5,062 nt of DNA, from the NCBI GenBank assembly GCA_030039865.1, contig JASHUS010000033.1, forward strand, positions 1-5,062. Direction: 5' to 3'. This stretch comes from Thermoplasmata archaeon (GTDB lineage: Archaea; Thermoplasmatota; Thermoplasmata; Lutacidiplasmatales; UBA184). Below the pieces are notes generated by a model, which worked only from the letters and a program-made list of their open reading frames with translations, made no database searches and was not told the origin of the DNA. The position numbers and the translations under genes were made by a program. Shown one piece after another: positions 1 through 5,062 of the stretch (the first letter of the stretch is position 1; every line of letters begins with the position of its first letter).

Positions 1-634
1 GACGGTGGGGCGCGCCGCCGGGTTCGCGCCCGCGCACACGATGTTCCGGATGATCACGGCGACCGTGGACGGGCCGCTCGACGACGGAATCGACCTTTAC
101 TTCGGACGCTCGGCCCCGCACGGCTACGCCTGGTACTTTCCCCGGGCGTACGACGCGAACGTCGGCCTCGGTGTGGCCCGGCTGCCGCCGGGCGCGAGCC
201 TCGACGGGCTGCTCGACCGTTTCCTCGCCCGTCGGGGTCTCGGTCGGGGCCGGGAGCGCACTCGTTGGTGGGTCCCGATCGGGCCACCCCCCGATCGGCT
301 CGTCTTCGGCCGCACGCTCCTCGCGGGGGACGCGGCCAACCTCGTGATGGCGACGAACGGCGGCGGGATCCCGACCGCGATGCTGAGCGGGTGGCTCGCG
401 GGGGACGCTGCCGCCCGCCACGTGCGCCGCGGGGCTCCGCTCGCCGACTACGACGACGCCTGGAGGTCCGCGCTCTACGCACCGCTCGCCCGGGCCGCGA
501 GCATCCAAGCGCTCGGAGACCGTGCGGCGGCCCTCGACCCGCTCTTGGCGCTAGGCATGCGCTATATCGGGTCCGCCGGTCTGGACGCGATGATGCGGCT
601 CCGCTGGCCCTCCCGCCTCGGGAGGAACTCGTGA
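1..634 (+). CDS. Geranylgeranyl reductase family FAD-dependent oxidoreductase, 3' part (5' end outside window)
   Basis: Partial gene; the reading frame is already open at base 2, so the GTG at 5 is probably internal. About 210 C-terminal residues remain of a family usually near 400, so the N-terminal Rossmann FAD-binding motif lies off the window. Visible family marks are the aromatic motif YxWxFP with a Gly seven residues later (GYAWYFPRAYDANVGLGV, about 122-175), which lines the prenyl-substrate cavity in archaeal geranylgeranyl reductases, and the flavin-contacting LxGDAA motif followed by NGGGIPTAMLSGWLA (about 317-400). Known members saturate geranylgeranyl chains of archaeal ether lipids, chlorophyll side chains or menaquinone tails, using reduced FAD at the membrane surface. 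The gene overlaps the next one, a polyprenyl diphosphate synthase, by four bases, which supports a role in prenyl-chain saturation. The exact substrate cannot be told from this fragment. Confidence 0.85.
   Translation, partial: TVGRAAGFAPAHTMFRMITATVDGPLDDGIDLYFGRSAPHGYAWYFPRAYDANVGLGVARLPPGASLDGLLDRFLARRGLGRGRERTRWWVPIGPPPDRLVFGRTLLAGDAANLVMATNGGGIPTAMLSGWLAGDAAARHVRRGAPLADYDDAWRSALYAPLARAASIQALGDRAAALDPLLALGMRYIGSAGLDAMMRLRWPSRLGRNS
621..625 (+). promoter_or_regulatory. Shine-Dalgarno site for the polyprenyl synthase
   Basis: GGAGG lies 5 nt before the GTG at 631, inside the last codons of the upstream reductase. It selects GTG 631 as the start, although the same frame is open further upstream (back to at least 265) through sequence that is only a shadow of the reductase gene. 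Confidence 0.7.
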
Positions 635-1686
635 GCCCGCGGCTCGAGGACCCGGCCGCCAACTCCTCGCTCGAGGATCTCGTCACCCGTACGCTCGGCG
701 TGGACGCGTCGGTCGAGCTCAGCGAGCTCCTCCCGGTGCTCGTCCGGGACGTCGGCGAGATCGACTGGCGCGTGAACGAGGTTCTCGCGTCCACGTACGC
801 CCAGCTGACCGAGGCCGCGCGGTACGCGGTCTCGACCGGCGGCAAGCGGGTCCGACCGCTCCTCATGGCGGCGACGCACCGGGCCTTGGGCGCCGAGACG
901 ACCGTGCCGATCCGCTCGCTCGCCGCCGCCTTCCAACTTATCCACACGGCGACGCTCGTCCACGACGACGTCATCGACCACTCGGAGACGCGTCGGGGCC
1001 AACCGAGCGTCCTTCGCGCGTTCGGGACGCCGCTCGCGATCGTCTCGGGCGACTACCTCTTCGTCCGGGCGTTCGAGCTCGCCGCGGAGTACCCGAAGTC
1101 GATCATCCTGCGCTGCGGCGAGTCGTGCGCGGACCTCGCCGAGGGCGAGGTCCTCCAAGAAGCGTCGCGCTTCGACCTCTCGTCCGGTCGCGAGCACTAC
1201 TTCCGGGTCGTCGAGCGCAAGACCGCGGCGATCATCGCCGCCGCGCTCGCCTCGGTCGCCGAGATCGCGGGCGCGCCGGCCACGGTCGTGAACGGTCTCC
1301 ACGCCTACGGAAAATCGGTCGGGATCGCGTTCCAGATCCGCGACGACCTCCTCGATACCTACGGGGATCCGGATCTGCTGGGGAAGCCACTCTTCACCGA
1401 TCTACGCGAAGGGAACCCGACCCTCGTGTCGCTCGAAGCGTACGCGCGCCTCGACCCCCGTCACCAGGGAGAGTTCGAGCGGCTGTTCCAGCTCCGTCAC
1501 AAGCGCCCTCGCCACCTCTTGCGCCTCAAGGAACTCACCGACGAGACGGAGACGGCGACGGTCGTCGCGCGCGAGTCGGAGCAGTGGAGCGAGCGGGCGA
1601 TCCGCGCGCTGGAACCGATCCCGCCCGGGCCGTACCGGCGGCTGCTCGAGCGCCTCGCGCACGGCGCCGCGGAGCGACGGTTCTAG
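631..1686 (+). CDS. trans-polyprenyl diphosphate synthase (IspA/IspB-type, probably medium or long chain)
   Basis: Protein of 351 residues that condenses isopentenyl diphosphate onto an allylic diphosphate. All family hallmarks are present: GGKRVRP at 70-76, the first Asp-rich motif DDVID at 112-116, RRG at 121-123, KTA at 197-199, the second Asp-rich motif in FQIRDDLLD (D238, D239, D242), and GKxxxxDLREGN at 251-262. The residues just before the first Asp-rich motif are small (A107 and T108, in LIHTATLVHDDVID). Bulky aromatics there stop elongation at C15-C20, whereas small ones occur in long-chain enzymes such as E. coli IspB (FIHTATLLHDDVVD). The product may therefore be longer than GGPP, for example a menaquinone tail; this is inference. 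GTG 631 is chosen because of GGAGG 5 nt upstream and the GTGA overlap with the reductase stop, which implies translational coupling. Length is slightly above the usual 320-330 because of an N-terminal extension. Confidence 0.93.
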   Translation: MSPRLEDPAANSSLEDLVTRTLGVDASVELSELLPVLVRDVGEIDWRVNEVLASTYAQLTEAARYAVSTGGKRVRPLLMAATHRALGAETTVPIRSLAAAFQLIHTATLVHDDVIDHSETRRGQPSVLRAFGTPLAIVSGDYLFVRAFELAAEYPKSIILRCGESCADLAEGEVLQEASRFDLSSGREHYFRVVERKTAAIIAAALASVAEIAGAPATVVNGLHAYGKSVGIAFQIRDDLLDTYGDPDLLGKPLFTDLREGNPTLVSLEAYARLDPRHQGEFERLFQLRHKRPRHLLRLKELTDETETATVVARESEQWSERAIRALEPIPPGPYRRLLERLAHGAAERRF

Positions 1687-1695
1687 CCACCGGCC

Positions 1696-1715
1696 GACCC
1701 CCCGGACGAGGGGTC
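1696..1715 (+). terminator. Weak GC hairpin after the polyprenyl synthase
   Basis: GACCCC (1696-1701) can pair with GGGGTC (1710-1715) across an 8-nt loop, starting 9 nt after the synthase stop codon. No T-run follows, and archaeal termination generally depends on T-rich tracts, so a real terminator is doubtful. A 6-bp GC stem is easy to find by chance in sequence this GC-rich. It could mark the transcript 3' end or be noise. Confidence 0.2.
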
Positions 1716-1723
1716 ACGCCTCC

Positions 1724-1736
1724 AACGAAAGGTACA
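1724..1736 (+). promoter_or_regulatory. Possible archaeal promoter (BRE/TATA-like) for the membrane protein gene
   Basis: AACGAAAGGTACAT is the only A/T-enriched patch in the 91-bp gap between the synthase and the membrane protein gene. Read as BRE (CGAAA) plus a degenerate TATA region centred near 1733, it would place transcription start near 1757-1760, leaving a leader of about 20 nt that contains the Shine-Dalgarno at 1767. The match to a TATA consensus is poor, so this is a positional inference. Confidence 0.3.
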
Positions 1737-1766
1737 TCTCCCCTCGCCCGGCTTCGTGACGGCACC

Positions 1767-1771
1767 GGAGG
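1767..1771 (+). promoter_or_regulatory. Shine-Dalgarno site for the membrane protein gene
   Basis: GGAGG sits 6 nt upstream of ATG 1778, a normal spacing. It supports that start rather than any downstream methionine, and shows that this gene, unlike the two after it, is translated from a classical ribosome binding site. Confidence 0.65.
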
Positions 1772-1777
1772 CGAGCG

Positions 1778-2224
1778 ATGAGCACCTCGAACTCCTCGAC
1801 GGGTGCGCCGGTCGAGTTCGACCACCTCCCGCCGCGCTGGGAGCCCGCGCCCGCCCGCCCCCGCCTGCCGATCGGGGTCGCCGTCCTCGCGGTCCTGATC
1901 GCGATCTTCGCGGTGCTCATGGTCCTCGCCGGACTCCTCTTCCTGCTCTCCAGCCTCGCCGGAGGCTCGGTCGTTCCCACGTCGCTCGAGATCTTCCAGT
2001 CGATCGACCTCTGGGGCGCGACGATCCTCATGATCCTCGGCGCCGCGCTCATCGCGATCGCGACGTCGCTCTGGCGGCAGGAGACCTGGGCCCTCTGGAC
2101 GACGATCGTCCTCGTCTTCGCGACGACGACGTACCTGTTCTTCACCGGGTCGATCACGATCCTCTTCCTGATCTTCGTCGTGCTGTTCGTCTACCTGCTC
2201 TCCGTCCGACGCTACTTCTACTGA
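1778..2224 (+). CDS. Four-helix integral membrane protein of unknown function
   Basis: Hypothetical protein of 148 residues. The first 30 are polar and proline-rich (Ser/Thr/Asn, then PPRWEPAPARPRLP) with no cleavable signal peptide. Four hydrophobic segments follow at about 31-58, 79-98, 104-122 and 125-143. The chain ends in the short basic-aromatic tail SVRRYFY, which by the positive-inside rule suggests both ends face the cytoplasm. I see no catalytic or metal-binding motif, so I assign no function. Small four-helix proteins of this style are common and poorly characterised in archaea. Start ATG 1778 is supported by GGAGG 6 nt upstream. The TGA stop shares its final A with the ATG of the following amidohydrolase (TGATG), so the two are almost certainly co-transcribed and translationally coupled. 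Codon use matches its neighbours, with no sign of recent transfer. Confidence 0.85.
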   Translation: MSTSNSSTGAPVEFDHLPPRWEPAPARPRLPIGVAVLAVLIAIFAVLMVLAGLLFLLSSLAGGSVVPTSLEIFQSIDLWGATILMILGAALIAIATSLWRQETWALWTTIVLVFATTTYLFFTGSITILFLIFVVLFVYLLSVRRYFY

Positions 2225-3045
2225 TGCGCATCGTCCTCGCCCAGCTCGCCCCCGTCCCGGGGGACGTCGAGCGCAACCTCGCGCGGGTCCAGGCGCTCGT
2301 CCGTGCGGCACCGGCGGACCTCGTGGTCCTGCCCGAGCTCTACCTCTCGGGTTACCGGGTCGGCGACAGCTTCCCGCGCCTCGCCCTCCGCCCGAACGAC
2401 CCGGCGATGGAGCGGCTGCGCGCGATCGCGCGCGAGGGCCGGACGACGCTCGTCGTCGGCGCCCCGATCGCGGCCGAGGGCCGGCACGGCGAGATCCACA
2501 ACGCCGCGGTGGCCGTGCCACCGACGGGCGAGACGCTCGTCCAGGTGAAGCGCTACCTCCCCACGTTCGGTCCGTTCGAGGAAGGTACGCACTTCACGCC
2601 GGCCGACACGAGTCGGCCGTTCCCGCTCGCGGGGCACCGGATCGGGCTCGAGATCTGCTACGACGTCTTCTTTCCCGAGGTCTCGCGGGAGCTCGCGCTC
2701 GCCGGCGCCGAACTCCTCGTTGCGATCTCGGCCGCCCCGATCACCAGTCGGCGCCTGTTCGAGCGCCTCCTCCCCGCGCGGGCCATCGAGAACGCCGTGC
2801 CGGTCGTCTACGTCAATCGCGTCGGCGTCGAGGATGGGATCGTCTTCGGCGGGGGAACCGGGGCGTGGGACGCCCGCGGCGAACCCCGGGAGGCCGCTCC
2901 GGTCCCGGGGATCGATCTCGCGCCGGAGGAGTCGGTCTCCGCGATCGAGATCGACCCGGGGGAGTCGAGCCGGTGGCGGCCGTTCCGGCCCGTGCTCCGC
3001 GACGTGGCCGCCCGCCCGGGCCGGTCCCCGCGCGCGGCGGCCTGA
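2224..3045 (+). CDS. Nitrilase-superfamily carbon-nitrogen hydrolase (NAD synthetase glutaminase-like)
   Basis: Protein of 273 residues, a single complete nitrilase-fold domain of normal length that hydrolyses amide C-N bonds via a cysteine thioester. The triad is intact: E38 in LPELYLSGY, K109 in VKRYLP, and C145 in EICYDVFFPE. E120 in FEEGTHF matches the second conserved Glu. The spacing and wording of KRYLPTFGPFEEGTHF resemble the glutaminase domain of glutamine-dependent NAD+ synthetases (LPxYxVFDExRxF), but no synthetase (ATP-pyrophosphatase) domain is fused and none is encoded nearby. It is therefore probably a stand-alone amidase of cytoplasmic small molecules; the substrate is unknown. 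The C-terminal tail (about 255-273) is Arg/Ala/Pro-rich and likely disordered. ATG 2224 overlaps the stop of the membrane protein gene (TGATG) and I see no Shine-Dalgarno, which suggests translation by reinitiation. Family assignment is firm; specificity is open. Confidence 0.93.
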   Translation: MRIVLAQLAPVPGDVERNLARVQALVRAAPADLVVLPELYLSGYRVGDSFPRLALRPNDPAMERLRAIAREGRTTLVVGAPIAAEGRHGEIHNAAVAVPPTGETLVQVKRYLPTFGPFEEGTHFTPADTSRPFPLAGHRIGLEICYDVFFPEVSRELALAGAELLVAISAAPITSRRLFERLLPARAIENAVPVVYVNRVGVEDGIVFGGGTGAWDARGEPREAAPVPGIDLAPEESVSAIEIDPGESSRWRPFRPVLRDVAARPGRSPRAAA

Positions 3046-3055
3046 GCGCTCCGCC

Positions 3056-3074
3056 CGCGTTCGACTCGAACGCG
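3056..3074 (+). promoter_or_regulatory. 19-bp perfect palindrome upstream of the topoisomerase VI promoter
   Basis: CGCGTTCGA (3056-3064) and its exact reverse complement TCGAACGCG (3066-3074) flank a single central C. The 9-bp arms start 10 nt after the amidohydrolase stop and end 4 nt before the TATA-like box, where BRE would sit. With a one-base centre it suits a dimeric DNA-binding protein better than an RNA hairpin, although an 8-bp stem with a 3-nt loop could also form in RNA and act at the 3' end of the amidohydrolase transcript. No regulator is identifiable from the sequence. Confidence 0.5.
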
Positions 3075-3078
3075 CCCG

Positions 3079-3085
3079 TTAAAAA
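3079..3085 (+). promoter_or_regulatory. TATA-like box of the topoisomerase VI subunit B gene (leaderless transcript)
   Basis: TTAAAAA is the most A/T-rich run in the window's non-coding sequence. Its centre (3082) is about 28 nt before GTG 3110. Archaeal TATA boxes are centred about 26-27 nt before the transcription start, so transcription would begin within a base or two of the start codon and give a leaderless mRNA. This fits the lack of a clear Shine-Dalgarno before 3110. Confidence 0.55.
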
Positions 3086-3109
3086 CCACGGCCGCCCCGA
3101 GAGCTGCCG

Positions 3110-5062
3110 GTGACGCGTCCGCCGACGATCGCGCAGCAGCTCGCGGCGAAGCAGCGCGAGATCTCGGTCGCCGAGTTCTTCGAGCGGAACCGCCAGATCC
3201 TCGGCTACGACAACCTGCAGCGGGCCCTGCTCACGACCGTGAAGGAGGCGGTCGATAACTCGCTTGACTCGTGCGAGGAGGCCCGCATCCTCCCCGAGGT
3301 GACGGTCGAGATCGCGAAGGAGTCCGAGGAACGCTTCCGCGTCTCGGTCACCGACAACGGACCCGGGATCCTCCGCAAGGAGATCCCCAACGTCTTCGGC
3401 CGGCTCCTCTACGGCTCGCGGTTCCACGCGAACCGCCAGGCCCGCGGTCAGCAGGGGATCGGGATCTCCGCCGCCGTGCTCTACGCGGGCCTCACGACCG
3501 CGCAGCCCGCGCGGGTCCTCTCGAAGGTCGAGGAAGAGGAGGCGGCGCACCGCCTCGAGCTCGTACTCGACACGCAGAAGAACCAGCCGCGGGTCCTTCT
3601 CGACGACGTCGAGCTGTGGGACGCGCCGCACGGGACGCGGATCGAGCTCGTGCTCAAGGCCCGCTACGTGCGCAACCGTCAGTCGCCGCTCGAGTACCTC
3701 CGGGGAACGGCGATCGTCAACCCCCACGCCCGGATCGTCCTCGTCGAGCCCGACGGGACCCGGGTCACGTTCGAGCGGGCGACGACCGAGCTGCCGCCGC
3801 TCGCCCAGGAGACGGCGCCCCATCCGTACGGCCTCGAGCTCGGCGAGCTGGGATACCTCCTCAAACAGACCAAGCGGGGGACCCTCGGCGAGTTCCTGAC
3901 GAAGGACCTCCAGGGGGTCAGCGTTCGGGCGTCGAAGGAGGTCTGCGAACGCGCCCGGCTCAAAGCCGGCGCGACCCCGTCGTCGGTGATCGGCGACGGC
4001 CAGAGCGCGCTGCTGGAGACGCTCCGGACGGCCCCGCTGCTCGGCCCGTCCGCCGATGGGCTCTCGCCGATCGGGGCGATGCTCATCAAGCGCGGTCTGC
4101 GGAACGTGCTCGGCGAGTTCCGGCCGGAGTTCTTCGCTCCCCCAGTGAGCCGCCCGCCCCGCGTCCGCGGGGGCTTCCCGTTCATGGTCGAGGTGGGGCT
4201 CGTCTACGGCGGCTCCCTCCCCGCGGACCAGCCGATCCAGATCCTTCGGTTCGCGAACCGCGTTCCGTTGCTCTTCCAGCAGGGCGCGTGCGCGATCACG
4301 AACGCGGTCGCGAACATGGATTGGCGCCGCTACGGTCTCGATCAGAAGGGAGGATCCGGGGTGCCCGTCGGGCCGGCGCTCCTCCTCGTGCACATCGCGT
4401 CGACGAAGGTGCCCTTCACGAGCGAGGCCAAGGAGGCGATCGCCGAGGATCCCGAGTTCGACCGGGAGATCACGCTAGCGCTCCAGGCGACCGCGCGCCA
4501 CCTGCGCACCCACCTCTCGCGCATGAGCCGGCGCAACTTCGCGAGCGAGAAGTTCGAGATCATCCAGCGGATCCTCCCGAAGCTCGCGGAGAAGACGAGC
4601 CGGCTCGTGGGCAAGCCGGTGCCGGACCTGACCCCGGTGATCACGCGGATCATGGACGTCGTGAACGTGGAGACGTCGTCCGCGTCCGACGCGACGGGCG
4701 TCCGGCTACCGGTCGAGGTCACGAACTACACCCCGCGCGCGCGCGTGCTCGAGGTTTTCTGCGAGATCCCGCCCGAGGTCATGGCGAGCGCCCGGTTCGA
4801 TCCCCCCCCGGACGGGACGGAACCCGAGCTCGGGCGGGCGTGGTGGACGCTCCCGAAGCTCGGGCCGAACGGCCGGACCCGGATCGCGATCGCGTTCCCG
4901 CCGAAGACCGACGTGGAATCGAACGACGTCGACTGGTACGTCGCCGGGATCGACGAGGGTCACCTGCTCGGGGCGGACCCGCTACCGGGCGATTGGGACG
5001 TGCGACTCCCGCGCACGATCGTCGAGGCCGCGGAACAGGCGGCGGCCGACGAGGCCGCGGCG
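3110..5062 (+). CDS. top6B: Type IIB DNA topoisomerase VI subunit B (3' end outside window)
   Basis: ATPase subunit of topoisomerase VI, the A2B2 enzyme that relaxes and decatenates DNA by passing one duplex through another. The frame runs 651 codons to the window edge without a stop. Domains in order: GHKL ATPase (about 1-235) with N-box E46, N50 and D53 in EAVDNSLD, DNGPGI at 82-87 and lid motif GQQGIGIS at 113-120; H2TH (about 245-310, with TLGEFLTKDLQGVS from 258); transducer (about 310-525), with RFANRVP at 380-386 and a probable switch lysine K441 in SEAKEAIA that contacts the ATP gamma-phosphate; and a C-terminal domain from about 530 resembling the Ig-like domain of Methanosarcina subunit B. 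Crenarchaeal homologues are near 530 residues and lack it. An in-frame TAA at 3080 (inside the TATA box) excludes an earlier start, making GTG 3110 the first usual start codon. Subunit A commonly follows in archaea and would lie beyond the window. Confidence 0.96.
   Translation, partial: MTRPPTIAQQLAAKQREISVAEFFERNRQILGYDNLQRALLTTVKEAVDNSLDSCEEARILPEVTVEIAKESEERFRVSVTDNGPGILRKEIPNVFGRLLYGSRFHANRQARGQQGIGISAAVLYAGLTTAQPARVLSKVEEEEAAHRLELVLDTQKNQPRVLLDDVELWDAPHGTRIELVLKARYVRNRQSPLEYLRGTAIVNPHARIVLVEPDGTRVTFERATTELPPLAQETAPHPYGLELGELGYLLKQTKRGTLGEFLTKDLQGVSVRASKEVCERARLKAGATPSSVIGDGQSALLETLRTAPLLGPSADGLSPIGAMLIKRGLRNVLGEFRPEFFAPPVSRPPRVRGGFPFMVEVGLVYGGSLPADQPIQILRFANRVPLLFQQGACAITNAVANMDWRRYGLDQKGGSGVPVGPALLLVHIASTKVPFTSEAKEAIAEDPEFDREITLALQATARHLRTHLSRMSRRNFASEKFEIIQRILPKLAEKTSRLVGKPVPDLTPVITRIMDVVNVETSSASDATGVRLPVEVTNYTPRARVLEVFCEIPPEVMASARFDPPPDGTEPELGRAWWTLPKLGPNGRTRIAIAFPPKTDVESNDVDWYVAGIDEGHLLGADPLPGDWDVRLPRTIVEAAEQAAADEAAA

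Noticed and set aside
265..630. Upstream extension of the polyprenyl synthase frame to GTG 265
   Set aside because: The sequence is a shadow of the reductase gene. GTG 631 has a good Shine-Dalgarno and yields a protein of near-normal family length.
54..974. Antisense open frame of 306 codons on the - strand, opposite the reductase and synthase
   Set aside because: It runs across two unrelated sense genes, is dominated by Arg/Ser/Gly, and shows no domain; a GC-driven shadow.
1687..1777. Possible small RNA or short gene in the gap between synthase and membrane protein
   Set aside because: The gap is only 91 nt, has one weak hairpin, and shows no tRNA-like or conserved RNA fold and no convincing short frame with its own ribosome binding site.
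1756..2223. Upstream extension of the amidohydrolase frame to GTG 1756
   Set aside because: The extension is an out-of-frame reading of the membrane protein gene (Arg/Pro/Asp-rich). The nitrilase domain starts exactly at ATG 2224 with MRIVLAQLAP, the normal N-terminus of the fold.
1535..2521. Antisense open frame of 328 codons on the - strand, spanning the intergenic gap and membrane protein
   Set aside because: It covers parts of three sense genes and the intergenic gap, and is made of Arg/Glu/Asp-rich repetitive sequence; not a plausible protein.
2813..4393. Antisense open frame of 526 codons on the - strand, opposite the amidohydrolase and topoisomerase VI B
   Set aside because: It is Arg/Glu/Asp/Pro-rich low-complexity sequence with no recognisable motif, and it lies opposite two genes with clear catalytic motifs. 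Long antisense frames are expected at this GC level because stop codons are rare.
4802..4809. Run of eight C residues inside the topoisomerase VI B gene as a possible frameshift or phase-variation site
   Set aside because: The frame on both sides continues one coherent C-terminal domain up to the window edge, so there is no sign of a shift. In this frame the run simply encodes Pro-Pro-Pro.

Overview
The window holds five genes, all on the + strand, from a very GC-rich genome with strong G/C preference at third codon positions. I read it as an archaeon for three reasons. It carries a DNA topoisomerase VI subunit B gene. It has a geranylgeranyl-reductase-family flavoprotein coupled to a polyprenyl diphosphate synthase. 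The topoisomerase gene also has a TATA-like box so close to its GTG start that the mRNA is probably leaderless. The proteins are arginine-rich rather than extremely acidic, so a haloarchaeon is less likely. An uncultivated high-GC lineage, for example in Thermoplasmatota, would fit, but that placement is a guess.

Layout. (1) 1-1686 is an isoprenoid pair. The 3' end of a geranylgeranyl-reductase-like gene overlaps the start of a full-length trans-polyprenyl diphosphate synthase by 4 nt (GTGA). The synthase carries the small-residue pattern typical of long-chain enzymes, so the pair may serve quinone side chains, membrane lipids, or both. (2) 1687-1777 is a short intergenic gap with a weak hairpin, a weak promoter candidate and a good Shine-Dalgarno. 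(3) 1778-3045 is a second pair: a four-helix membrane protein of unknown function whose stop overlaps, by 1 nt (TGATG), the start of a nitrilase-superfamily amidohydrolase with an intact Glu-Lys-Cys triad. (4) 3046-3109 is a compact regulatory gap with a 19-bp palindrome followed by a TATA-like element. (5) From 3110 to the window end is a nearly complete topoisomerase VI subunit B, with GHKL ATPase, H2TH, transducer and Ig-like C-terminal domain. It is open at the right edge.

Most of the window is ordinary archaeal housekeeping sequence. I see no mobile element, CRISPR array, RNA gene or clearly novel system. The points most worth checking are the palindrome at the topoisomerase promoter, the long-chain signature of the prenyl synthase beside a prenyl reductase, and the unknown membrane protein coupled to the amidohydrolase.
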